From contig NZ_CP025096.1 in NCBI RefSeq assembly GCF_002831565.1, positions 7,059,014 through 7,123,013 on the forward strand: DNA of 64,000 nt, written 5' to 3'. Shown here piece after piece: positions 1 through 9,500 of this stretch (within the stretch, counting starts at the first letter, position 1; every line of letters starts with the position of its first letter). Source of the stretch: Spirosoma pollinicola (GTDB lineage: Bacteria > Bacteroidota > Bacteroidia > Cytophagales > Spirosomataceae). The notes under the pieces were generated by a model that made no database searches, was not told the origin of the DNA, and saw only the letters and a program-made list of their open reading frames with translations. A program made the position numbers and the translations under genes.

Positions 1-46
1 ACCAGGGTTTAAGTGGTTACATAGCATTACAACTGCTTGATTATCA

Positions 47-61
47 GTTTCACGTGGAAAC
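47..61 (+). promoter_or_regulatory. parS-like site (ParB-binding candidate), copy 1
   Basis: The 15-mer GTTTCACGTGGAAAC is a near-palindrome around CACGTG. It differs from the general parS consensus (TGTTTCACGTGAAACA) by one inserted base in a half-site. Its exact reverse complement occurs at 9949-9963 and I found no third copy. parS sites cluster near oriC in most bacteria, and a strong oriC candidate lies at 12805-13291. Binding by ParB is inference; no parA or parB gene is in the window. Confidence 0.55.
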
Positions 62-103
62 ATTTTTTAGATTCCACAAGTACCGCTTTTTTATAAAAAA
101 CAC

Positions 104-550
104 ATGACACCCAACGTCCTTATCTGTCAATCTGAACGTGAGCTTGAAGCTCGATTTGCGACTGATTTTATAGCCCATATCGACGGAAAACACGCAACAA
201 CGCTTCGTCATTTTTACGAGGAAATGGCTGATATAATTGAGATTCCCAATTTCACTTTTAACCTGGAAGCGCTCAACGATTCGCTCAATGACTTACAATG
301 GCTGGAAGACGAACGGCTGATTTTGTATTTCACAAACACAAACGAGCTCATCAGCAAAGAGCGAGATCCAGCCAAATTGGGAAGTATTTTAAACGTCCTT
401 GATGCTACAGCCGAAGACTGGAAATGGGTGGATGAGGAGGAAGATATTGATAAAAAGGAGATCGTAATTGTATTTGAAGACAGTCCGCGAATTCAAAAAA
501 TGCTGGATAAAGAAGGCATAGCCTATTCGCAAATGTCGGAGTTGAAATGA
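104..550 (+). CDS. Barstar-family (RNase inhibitor-like) protein
   Basis: A 148-residue acidic protein with no signal peptide, so probably cytosolic. The N-terminal half has the barstar pattern: a beta strand with DGKHATTLRHFYEEMADII, then an aromatic/asparagine region (PNFTFNLEALNDSLNDLQWL) that matches the NWDAL-type loop of barstar. Barstar inhibits the secreted ribonuclease barnase. No barnase-like gene is next to it, so it is an orphan here; many genomes carry such stand-alone barstar proteins with unknown targets. It starts 43 bases after a parS-like site and ends 75 bases before mfd. The family call rests on pattern recognition; the partner is unknown. Confidence 0.7.
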   Translation: MTPNVLICQSERELEARFATDFIAHIDGKHATTLRHFYEEMADIIEIPNFTFNLEALNDSLNDLQWLEDERLILYFTNTNELISKERDPAKLGSILNVLDATAEDWKWVDEEEDIDKKEIVIVFEDSPRIQKMLDKEGIAYSQMSELK

Positions 551-595
551 ATGATTGACGCAACAAATTTCTAAAACTTGCTGTTACCCTAACTT

Positions 596-624
596 GCCGC
601 CGGAGTATCCTTCGAGCGGCTTTT
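596..624 (+). terminator. Weak hairpin with T-run before mfd
   Basis: GCCGC (596-600) pairs with GCGGC (616-620), with a possible inner GGA/TCC pairing, followed by TTTT. It could end the barstar transcript. It abuts the GTG start of mfd at 626, so it may instead limit mfd expression. The stem is short, so the call is weak. Confidence 0.35.
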
Positions 625-625
625 C

Positions 626-3600
626 GTGCTTGACAAACAACCTGACTTTCGCTTGAAACCTGAAGAATTGATCGGTCTTTATACCGATGATAGTTTTATA
701 AAACTGCTAACAGAACCGTTTAGCCGAAAGCCTTCCAAAGAGCCACAACGGTTGCAAATAAAGGGGTTGGCAGGAAGCCTGGATGCAGTACTTGCCTCGG
801 TAATTTTCAAATCCGTCGGGGGGAATCATCTCTACATTTTAACCGATCGCGATGAGGCCGCTTACTTCTTCAATGACCTGCAAAATTTGTTGAGTCGTGA
901 GGTACTGCTATTTCCGATGTCGTATAAGAAACCATATCAATACGAAGAAGTAGAAAATGCCAACGTTCTGATGCGGGCCGAAGTGCTGAACAAACTTAAC
1001 CCGGCACCTAAAGATGGCTTGTTGATGGTAGCTTATCCTGAGGCATTATCGGAGAAAGTTATCAACAAACGCTCCTTACAGGCCAACACATTAACAATAA
1101 GAGTAGGGGAGAAACTGGATACGCATTTTGTGTCGGAATTGCTTCAAACCTATGAATTCGAAAAGACAGACTTTGTATACGAAGCAGGTCAATTCTCCGT
1201 ACGCGGGGGTATTATCGATGTATTTTCGTTCGCTAGCGAATTCCCATTTCGGATCGATTTGTTTGGTGATGAGGTAGAGAGTATTCGCAAATTCAATCCG
1301 GAATCGCAACTTTCGACAGATCCGGTTGAGTTCATTAACATCATTCCAAATATCCAGACGAAGCTAACGCAGGAAACCCGGGAACCGTTTTTTGATTTTC
1401 TACCCGAGGCAACAACCATCTGGGCAAAAGACGTTGAGTTCACTCTGGAGATAATCGAAAAGTGCTTCGAGAAAGCTGAGCAAAACTTTGCGACAATCGT
1501 GGCCAGTAGTGGCGGTATTCAGGTGGTATCAGATCCAAACGCGTTGTTTGAAACCCGACGAACATTCCTGAACGAGTTAAAGCGTTTCCGAACAGTCGAG
1601 TTTGGGCGAAAATTTTACTTCAAGACAGAGGGTCGCCAGCAGTACAGTTCCAAACCTCAGCCGTCGTTTAACAAAGATTTTAAGCGGTTGATCGATACGC
1701 TGGGCGACAACCAAGCAAAAGGCTTTACGAATATTATTGCGGGTGAATCCTACAAGCAGCTGGACCGCCTGCGAACCATTTTCGAGGAGCTTGATCCCTT
1801 CATTAAATTCCAACCCATGAACATCGGTTTACGGGAAGGTTTCATGGATGAAGCCCTGAAAATTGCGTGTTTCACCGATCACCAGATCTTCGACAGGTAC
1901 TATAAATATCGAGTTCAGGACAAATTCTCGAAGTCAAAAGCTTTAACCTTACGGGAGCTAAAAACACTTCAACCGGGCGATTACGTTACGCACGTAGACT
2001 ATGGCATTGGCCGTTTTGCTGGTCTCGAAAAAGTGGATCATGCCGGAAACGAACAGGAGGCAATTCGACTAATCTACCGCGATAATGACATATTGCTGGT
2101 GAGTATCCACAGCCTTCACAAAATCGCAAAATATAGCGGTCGTGAAGGTGGTCCGCCAACCATGAGTAAGCTTGGCTCGCAAGAGTGGGAGCAGAAGAAA
2201 TCGCGCATCAGAAAGCAGGTAAAAGACATCGCCCGCGAATTAATAGCCTTATATGCCAAACGCCGAACCGCTCCGGGTTTTGCTTATAGTCGCGACAGTT
2301 TTTTGCAAGTCGAATTGGAGTCATCTTTCATATACGAAGACACGCCCGATCAGGCAAAAGCGACCAACGATGTGAAAGACGACATGGAACAGCCGCACCC
2401 AATGGATCGGCTCGTTTGTGGCGACGTTGGTTTTGGCAAAACAGAGATTGCTATACGTGCGGCTTTCAAAGCTGTAACAGATAACAAGCAGGTTGCTGTG
2501 CTGGTGCCCACTACGATTCTAGCCATGCAGCACTTTAAAACGTTCACAGACCGTATATCCGACTTTCCGGTTAAAATCGAGTACATCAATCGGTTTAGAA
2601 CAGCGGGTCAGATAAAGGAGATTTTGAAAGGCGTGGCTTCTGGTGAAATTGGTATTCTAATTGGTACCCACCGAATCGTCAATAAAGACATCAAGTTTAA
2701 GGATTTGGGTCTGCTGGTAATTGACGAAGAGCAAAAGTTTGGTGTTAAAACAAAAGATAGATTAAAGGAAATGCGCGTTGAGGTCGACGTGCTTACACTC
2801 ACAGCTACACCAATTCCGCGAACCTTACACTTCTCGTTGATGGGTGCCCGCGATTTATCGGTTATTGCCACACCACCACCAAATCGCCAGCCTGTTACTA
2901 CAGAAGTTCATCCATTTAATGAAGCCACGATTCGGGACGCCATAAGTTATGAAGTTAGGAGGGGCGGACAAGTCTTTTTTGTCCATAACCGCGTTAATGA
3001 TATTGAGTCGATCGGCAACTTAATTATGCGATTGGTGCCAGAAGCTCGAATTGGGGTAGCCCACGGACAGATGGAAGGCGACCGACTTGAGCGGGTAATG
3101 ACGCGGTTCATAGAAGGCGATTTTGATGTGCTCATCTCTACCAATATTATCGAATCGGGGCTGGATATTCCCAACGCAAATACAATCCTGATAAACAACG
3201 CTCATTATTTTGGTTTATCCGACTTACACCAAATGCGGGGAAGGGTGGGGCGTTCGAACCGAAAAGCTTTTTGCTATTTGCTGACACCACCGCCATCCGT
3301 GCTGACGGCAGATGCCCGCAAGAGACTCCAAACCCTTGAGGATTTTTCAGATCTGGGCGAAGGATTTAAAATTGCCATGCGTGATCTTGACATCAGAGGA
3401 GCAGGTAATTTGTTGGGGGCTGAGCAGAGCGGATTTGTGAATGATCTTGGGTTCGAAATGTACCACAAAGTACTAGATGAGGCTGTTCAGGAGTTGCGTG
3501 AGAGCGAATTTAAAGACTTGTTCGAGACCAAACCTGGAGACTTTAAATTGTCATTACCTGACACCGTTATTGAGACTGATCTGCAAGTAGTTATTCCTGA

Positions 3601-4006
3601 ACGATACGTCTCGAATATTTCTGAAAGACTAGCGTTATATACTCGCCTGGATAGTCTTCAAAACAAAGAAGAGGTTCAGGCATTTCGACAGGAGGTTATC
3701 GATCGGTTTGGTCCAATGCCAGAAGAAGTTGAAAATTTAATAAAAATGGTCAACGTTCGCTGGAAAGCTGAGCAATTATACCTTGAAAAACTGACGCTCA
3801 AGAATAATATCATGAAAGGATACTTCGTTTCTAACGGGAACGATGAGTTCTTCAAGTCTGACCAATTTGGCAAGGTAATTGAGTACATCAAGCGGAACCC
3901 AACGAAGGGTTCCCTGAAAGAATCGAAAGGAAGACCCATTATTACACACTCAGATGTTTATTCTGTCGAGCAATTAGACGAAATAATGGGTGCGTTGACG
4001 AATTAA
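626..4006 (+). CDS. mfd: Transcription-repair coupling factor Mfd
   Basis: A 1126-residue DNA translocase that removes RNA polymerase stalled at lesions and recruits UvrA. Domain order is standard. A UvrB-like N-terminal part spans about residues 30-330. The CarD-like RNA-polymerase-interacting domain (LQPGDYVTHVDYGIGRFAGL) lies at about 445-515. The superfamily II helicase core has Walker A GDVGFGKTE near 600, motif II DEEQ near 700 and TATPIPRTL near 730. The C-terminal TRCF domain lies at about 970-1085. Length fits the family. The start is GTG; no in-frame ATG lies near it and the sequence just upstream is a small hairpin. It is transcribed toward the predicted oriC. The next gene, gldJ, begins 40 bases after the stop and may be cotranscribed. 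Confidence 0.95.
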   Translation: MLDKQPDFRLKPEELIGLYTDDSFIKLLTEPFSRKPSKEPQRLQIKGLAGSLDAVLASVIFKSVGGNHLYILTDRDEAAYFFNDLQNLLSREVLLFPMSYKKPYQYEEVENANVLMRAEVLNKLNPAPKDGLLMVAYPEALSEKVINKRSLQANTLTIRVGEKLDTHFVSELLQTYEFEKTDFVYEAGQFSVRGGIIDVFSFASEFPFRIDLFGDEVESIRKFNPESQLSTDPVEFINIIPNIQTKLTQETREPFFDFLPEATTIWAKDVEFTLEIIEKCFEKAEQNFATIVASSGGIQVVSDPNALFETRRTFLNELKRFRTVEFGRKFYFKTEGRQQYSSKPQPSFNKDFKRLIDTLGDNQAKGFTNIIAGESYKQLDRLRTIFEELDPFIKFQPMNIGLREGFMDEALKIACFTDHQIFDRYYKYRVQDKFSKSKALTLRELKTLQPGDYVTHVDYGIGRFAGLEKVDHAGNEQEAIRLIYRDNDILLVSIHSLHKIAKYSGREGGPPTMSKLGSQEWEQKKSRIRKQVKDIARELIALYAKRRTAPGFAYSRDSFLQVELESSFIYEDTPDQAKATNDVKDDMEQPHPMDRLVCGDVGFGKTEIAIRAAFKAVTDNKQVAVLVPTTILAMQHFKTFTDRISDFPVKIEYINRFRTAGQIKEILKGVASGEIGILIGTHRIVNKDIKFKDLGLLVIDEEQKFGVKTKDRLKEMRVEVDVLTLTATPIPRTLHFSLMGARDLSVIATPPPNRQPVTTEVHPFNEATIRDAISYEVRRGGQVFFVHNRVNDIESIGNLIMRLVPEARIGVAHGQMEGDRLERVMTRFIEGDFDVLISTNIIESGLDIPNANTILINNAHYFGLSDLHQMRGRVGRSNRKAFCYLLTPPPSVLTADARKRLQTLEDFSDLGEGFKIAMRDLDIRGAGNLLGAEQSGFVNDLGFEMYHKVLDEAVQELRESEFKDLFETKPGDFKLSLPDTVIETDLQVVIPERYVSNISERLALYTRLDSLQNKEEVQAFRQEVIDRFGPMPEEVENLIKMVNVRWKAEQLYLEKLTLKNNIMKGYFVSNGNDEFFKSDQFGKVIEYIKRNPTKGSLKESKGRPIITHSDVYSVEQLDEIMGALTN

Positions 4007-4046
4007 TTACGATTTTTGCACCTACGTTTTACACAAAAATAGAGCA

Positions 4047-5324
4047 ATGATTCAAAAGTATCACCTGCAACGAGCGGCTTATGTGCTTCTGGCAATGGCG
4101 GCCCTGGCATCTTGCAAGTCCAAGCACCCAACCAGCGTGCAGCCTGGCAAGAAAAGTACAGCGACGGGGATTGCTTATAACCAGAAAGACGGTTTTCAGG
4201 TTAAAAAATTCGCAGGCCAAAAAGCTGGTCCTAACTTAGTTTTCATCGAAGGCGGTCGCTTCACAATGGGCGCCCTTGAGGAAGATGTAATGAACAGCCG
4301 CGACAACCGCGAGCGGACAGTTTCGATTCAATCATTTTATATGGATGAAACGGAGATGGCAAACGTTCACTACCTTGAATATCTGAACGCTATTTCACGC
4401 GATTCATCAGAAGAAGTAGTAAAAGCAGCCCTGCCCGACACAACTGTATGGGCAAACCCATTATCGTTCAACGATTCGTATGTAACGCAATACCTGCGTT
4501 ATCCTGCATTCCGCTATTACCCAGTAGTGGGTGTATCGTGGGTGCAGGCTAGTGATTATGCTGTTTGGCGTTCAAACGCGGTAAACAATGAATTAGCCAA
4601 AGGGGGCGCTCCAAAGGAAAAGAAAAAGGGGGGCGGTTTTTCGTTGAAACGGAAATCTAAAACCGTTGAGGAGCCTGCTTTAGCCGAAGCTACTACAGCA
4701 TCGACATCGGCGGCTCCGGCAAAACCAAGCCTCGAAAGTGGTCTGGTATTACCTGATTACCGACTTCCAACAGAAGCCGAATGGGAATATGCAGCAAAAG
4801 CCCTGATTGGAACTCAATACATGGACGAGAATCAAATCAATCAGCGGATCTACCCATGGGATGGTTCTTCTGTTCGTAACCCTAAGAAGGGCCGGAAACA
4901 GGGTCAAATGCTGGCAAACTTTAAACGGGGTCGTGGTGACTACGCTGGTATAGCCGGTCGTTCGAATGATGGAGCTATTATCACCGCAGAAATTTATGCA
5001 TATCCAGCCAACGATTTTGGTTTGTATAATATGGCTGGTAACGTAAATGAATGGGTATATGACGTTTATCGCCCATTGTCTTACCAAGATGTTAACGACC
5101 TGAACCCAATTCGCCGTAATGGTTATCTGGATGAATCTAAAAACTATGATACAAAAAATCGTCAATCATTGATAGATGATAAACTGCGGGTTTACAAAGG
5201 TGGTTCGTGGGGTGATGTAGCTTATTGGTTATCTCCTGGTACCCGTCGGTTCTTAGATCAGGATTCTGCAACAGCTATGATCGGTTTCCGTTGTGCTATG
5301 ATCGGAGTAGGTAGAAACAAATAG
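4047..5324 (+). CDS. gldJ: Gliding motility / T9SS-associated lipoprotein GldJ
   Basis: A 425-residue lipoprotein: hydrophobic signal ending LASC with the lipidated cysteine at residue 23. The rest is a formylglycine-generating-enzyme (SUMF1-like) fold: GGRFTMG near 75, FYMDETEMANVHYLEYL, YPVVGVSWVQASDYAVWR, LPTEAEWEYAA, YNMAGNVNEWVYD, and a final VYKGGSWGD...GFRCAM. The segments ALPDTTVWANPL and VTQYLRYPAFRYYPVVGV resemble GldJ more than GldK. In Flavobacterium, GldJ sits in the outer membrane and is needed for gliding and the type IX secretion system. A low-complexity lysine/alanine insert (about residues 190-230) interrupts the domain. No other gld genes are nearby. GldK is the main alternative. 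Confidence 0.8.
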   Translation: MIQKYHLQRAAYVLLAMAALASCKSKHPTSVQPGKKSTATGIAYNQKDGFQVKKFAGQKAGPNLVFIEGGRFTMGALEEDVMNSRDNRERTVSIQSFYMDETEMANVHYLEYLNAISRDSSEEVVKAALPDTTVWANPLSFNDSYVTQYLRYPAFRYYPVVGVSWVQASDYAVWRSNAVNNELAKGGAPKEKKKGGGFSLKRKSKTVEEPALAEATTASTSAAPAKPSLESGLVLPDYRLPTEAEWEYAAKALIGTQYMDENQINQRIYPWDGSSVRNPKKGRKQGQMLANFKRGRGDYAGIAGRSNDGAIITAEIYAYPANDFGLYNMAGNVNEWVYDVYRPLSYQDVNDLNPIRRNGYLDESKNYDTKNRQSLIDDKLRVYKGGSWGDVAYWLSPGTRRFLDQDSATAMIGFRCAMIGVGRNK

Positions 5325-5343
5325 ATTTTCAGTAGAGACGTTT

Positions 5344-5389
5344 ATAAGCAAAAGCGCTCATTCAGAAATGGATGAGCGCTTTTGCTTAT
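5344..5389. terminator. Bidirectional terminator between gldJ and comF
   Basis: A perfect 18-bp inverted repeat (5344-5361 with 5372-5389, 10-base loop) separates two convergent genes. The arms contain AAAAGCGCTCAT and its complement, giving a T-rich tail on either strand. The right arm overlaps the comF stop codon (5386-5388). Confidence 0.85.
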
Positions 5390-6105
5390 CGATGAGTTGC
5401 GGCTAACGTCAGGATGCCAACTGACTTACATCCAGCTTTCAATAATTCAATTGCACATGCTTCAAGTGTGGCTCCTGTTGTCAAGACATCATCCACCAGC
5501 ACAATTTTTTTGTCTTTAATTTCATCGGCATTATTTACAGAAAATACTGTTTTCACATTCTCCCAGCGTTCTAGTCTATTTTTTCGGGTCTGTGATTCAT
5601 TAAAACGTTTCCGTATGAGAACATCAGCACGCATTGGAACGTTAAGTGCTTCAGATAAGCCTTCTGCAATCCAATCGGCCTGGTTATAGCCCCGCTGTTG
5701 AAAACGGCTCTTGTGCAACGGAACGCCAATTAATACGTCTATTTCATTAACCAGATTACTTTCAGAAATTAACAGATAGCCATACCATTTAGCCATCTCT
5801 TTTGCCGCTTCTTTCTGACCCTTGTACTTAATACCATGAATCAGCTTTTGTACAATTCCACCTTTGGTAAAAAAAACATACGACGCTAAAAACTGAACAG
5901 GCACTTTTCCGGCAAACTTATTGAGGAGATCAAGATTATAGGGTTCTTGATGTTTGTTGGTTTCCGGTAAATTGATTCGGCATCTCGTACACAACACTAA
6001 TTCATTTGCACCTAATGACTTATTACAACCCAGGCAAAGAGTTGGAAAGAGAAGGTCAAAAAAATTGGCGAATAATCTATGTACAATCAGAAGCATGAAA
6101 GGCAT
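5386..6105 (-). CDS. comF: ComF family phosphoribosyltransferase-like protein
   Basis: A 239-residue ComF-type protein. The N-terminus carries a four-cysteine zinc module (CLGC near residue 24, CTRC near 40). The C-terminus has the phosphoribosyltransferase signature VLVDDVLTTGAT near residue 205. ComF proteins support DNA uptake in naturally competent bacteria; in Bacteroidota they are widespread and their biochemical role is unclear. It runs convergent to gldJ, sharing the terminator at 5344-5389. It could also start slightly downstream, since the first residues are a hydrophobic MPFMLLIVHRL segment. Confidence 0.85.
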   Translation of the reverse strand: MPFMLLIVHRLFANFFDLLFPTLCLGCNKSLGANELVLCTRCRINLPETNKHQEPYNLDLLNKFAGKVPVQFLASYVFFTKGGIVQKLIHGIKYKGQKEAAKEMAKWYGYLLISESNLVNEIDVLIGVPLHKSRFQQRGYNQADWIAEGLSEALNVPMRADVLIRKRFNESQTRKNRLERWENVKTVFSVNNADEIKDKKIVLVDDVLTTGATLEACAIELLKAGCKSVGILTLAATHR

Positions 6106-6152
6106 TCGTTAGATAAGATAAAACGTTGTAATTTAGAGAGAAGAAAAAATGT

Positions 6153-6506
6153 ATGAGCGTCGTGAACGAAAATAGTATTAATAAATCGTGGGAAGAGTTA
6201 CTTGATCAGTTACAGACTCTTGTAGGAAAACGCCCAGTCGATCTCAATGCAGTTCTGTTTTTGATTGGGGTACAAGAATTGGGAAATGGTCCGAAACGTT
6301 TTTCCAAGGAAGCGAAACAGGATTTGATGCATATCGCTGTTTGCCGAATTTTAAGCTCACAGGGTTATTACACATTTGAAGGGCTTGACAAAGACGGTTG
6401 GCCGCAATGGACATTAACGAAGCCACTCCCATTTGGCGATTTGATGGCCCAGGAAAACTTCTTGAAGCAACATGTTATTCAGTATTTCGAGTCATTATTA
6501 GTTTAA
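6153..6506 (+). CDS. Conserved hypothetical protein, upstream partner of the DUF4175 gene
   Basis: A 117-residue protein with no signal peptide or membrane segment. It looks helical, with a conserved-looking middle (FLIGVQELGNG, KQDLMHIAVCRILSSQGYY) and aromatic C-terminal part (DGWPQWTLTKPLP). I recognise it only as a small protein of Bacteroidota without a known role. It lies 20 bases upstream of the large DUF4175 gene in the same direction, suggesting cotranscription. It is divergent from comF, with a 47-base gap between them that must hold both promoters. Confidence 0.75.
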   Translation: MSVVNENSINKSWEELLDQLQTLVGKRPVDLNAVLFLIGVQELGNGPKRFSKEAKQDLMHIAVCRILSSQGYYTFEGLDKDGWPQWTLTKPLPFGDLMAQENFLKQHVIQYFESLLV

Positions 6507-6525
6507 CTGATGAACCTGAATTCTT

Positions 6526-9500
6526 ATGCAATCATCTAATGCATATTCTACGTTGCTCCAACGCATCGACGAGTATAAAAGACGCTATTTTCAGAACCAG
6601 TTAGTAAAGGGTAGCTTATTTTTTGTCGCCTTACTAGGAAGCGGTTACCTGTTCATCAACACCGCAGAATTTATTGGTCGATTTAATTCGGTAGGTAGGG
6701 GAGCCTTATTTTTCGGCTTTCTACTGACTGTTATGGTAGGCCTTTACTTATTAATAATTCGGCCTCTACTGAATTTATATGGCCTGAGCAAGCCTTTATC
6801 TAATGATGAAGCAGCTCGCCAGATTGGCACCTTTTTTCCTGAAGTAGGGGATAAGTTATTAAACACATTACAACTTCAGCGCATCTCAGCTGATCAAAGC
6901 GATTTACTGAGTGCAAGCTTGAATCAACGCTCGCAACAGTTGCTGATAAATCGATTTGCGAATGCTATTCAGATAAGTCGAAATCGGGAATTTCTAAAGT
7001 ATGCTATTCCGCCGTTAGCCTTAATTTTACTTATCCTGATCTTAAATCCGGGCTTTTTCACAAAGTCATCAACTCGTCTTGTTAACTATAACAAAGAATT
7101 TGCAGAGGAAGCCCCGTTTCAATTTATTGTACAGAACAAAGCGCTTAAGGCTTTTAGAAACGAAGATTTCCCGCTTTCGGTGAAATTGGTTGGTGATGCA
7201 GTACCCCAAGCAGTGTATGTTGTCGCTAATGGCACCCGTTTTAAACTTGAACAATCCGGTAATCAATTCACCTATAACTTTGACAATCTTCAACGTGATT
7301 TAGACTTTCATTTAGAAGCTTCAGGCTATAACTCGCCTGAGTATACAGTTTCATTACTAGACCGTCCCTCAGTCCTTTCGTTTAACGTTAAGCTTGATTA
7401 TCCAGCTTACTTGAATAAGCCTTCCGAGCAGCTTTCTAATGTAGGTAACTTACTGGTACCACAGGGAACGGTAGTAAATTGGGAGTTTGCAGCAGATCAT
7501 ACAGACTCACTTCTATTCCGTTTTAATACGGATGCAAAGCCTTCACCAGCCAAACTAGTTGATGAAAATACCTTTGTTCTGAATCGGCGTTTGATGCAAA
7601 ATTCAGCTTATACCGTTTCGCTTAAAAACGGTCAGGTTGCATCGCCATCAACGATTCAGTACAATGTTCAAATCATTCCAGACCGTTATCCTCAAATTTC
7701 GGTCGATCGAATTCAGGACACCGTTACATACAATTACATTGCCCTTTCCGGTCTTGTTTCTGATGATTACGGTTTTTCTAAACTACGCTTGAATTACAAA
7801 ATTAATCGTAACGGAAAAGCGTCACTTATATACGTTAAGGATATTCCAATTAATAAATCGACAACTTCTCAAAACTTCGTTTACAATTGGTCCTTAGACA
7901 GTTTAAAGCTTGGACAGGAGGATCGTCTTGAATATTTCGTACAAGTTTGGGACAATGATGGAGTTAATGGAGCTAAGTCTAGCCGTTCGAATCAATTAAA
8001 TTTTACGGTGCCTTCAAATGCTGAAATTCAAAAACAGGTTGATAAATCTGCTGAAAAAACAGAAGAGCAGATTGACAATGCATTAAGCAAAACTCAGGCA
8101 ATCAAGAAAGAACTCCAGACAATGGAAGACCGGATGCGAACGAAAAAATCATCCGATTTTCAGGACAAAAAACAGCTCCAGGATATTTTGCAGAAGCGAG
8201 AAGAGTTGATGAAAGAAGTTCAAAAACTGCAGGAGCAGATGCAGAAAACGAACGATACTCAACAACGGTTTGCAGAAAAGAATCAGGCCATGCAGGACAA
8301 AATGGAACAGCTTCAAAAGCTTTTCAAAGATTTACTTGATCCGGAATCCAAGCAGCTTTATGAGCAATTGAAACAACTTCTTGAACGTAAACAGGATGAA
8401 AAAGCATCAGACATGCTTGACCGTTTAAGCCGGAAGGAAAAGAACATGGAACGCGATTTAGATCGCGCTCTTAAGCTTTTCAAACAAATGCAACTTGAAC
8501 AGAAGGTCAACAACATAGCCGAAAATTTAGAGAAGCAAGCTGAGCAATTAGAGAAGCAGGCAGAAGAAAACGCGAAGAAAGACCAGACATCACAGGACCA
8601 GCAAAAGCAACAGGAGAAGTCACAGGAAGACTTTAAAAACACCCAGGAGCAACTAAAAGAGATTGATAAGCAGGCTGAAAAGGACGACTTAAATAAGCCT
8701 GAGCCTTCGGAGAAGGAGCAGCAGGAAATTGAGAAGGATATGGAGGAAGCAACTAAAAATATGAAGAGTGACCAGGGTAAACAGGCCTCCTCTAAACAGA
8801 AAAAGTCAGCCAAATCTATGAAGGCAATGAGTAAGGCGATGAAAGAATCCATGCAATCCTCTGAGATGGAAGAGATGCAGGAAAATATTGACGACTTACG
8901 CAACATCCTCGACAACCTTATCACTCTATCATTTGGGCAGGAGCGTGTGATGAAGGATTTCCGTGGAATGAGCCTTCAAGATCCTCGGGTCACCAAACTC
9001 TCTCAGGAGCAATTGAAGCTTCAGGATGATGCTAAAATTATTGAAGATAGTTTAAATGCTTTAGCTAGCCGCGTGGTACAAATTCAATCCTTTGTAACAC
9101 GAGAGTTAACAAATATGAAGTTCTATATGGACGAAAGTGTGCAACAGTTGCGCGATCGTCGGTTGAGCATGGCTTCCTCCAAGCAACAATTCGCAATGAC
9201 ATCGATCAATAATTTAGCATTAATGTTGAGTGATGTATTGAAGAATATGCAGCAGCAAATGAACGCTATGGCCATGCCAGGAAAGGGTAAAGGTGGCAAA
9301 AAAGGTGAAAAACCTGGAGGCATGGGCGATATGCAGAAGCAATTGAATGCCAAAATGCAGCAAATGCAGAAAGGAGGGAAGACCGGTAGAGGACTTTCTG
9401 AAGAGCTTTCTCAGATGGCTGCCGAACAAGCAATGATTCGCAGCATGCTAAAGAAGTTGGAAGAAAATGCAAAAGGCACTGAAGCGGGTAAACAGCAAGA

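Noticed and set aside
8358..8924. A 188-codon antisense frame rich in Ser and Cys within the DUF4175 gene
   Set aside because: It is the complement of the Glu/Lys/Gln coiled coil; the composition is explained by that.
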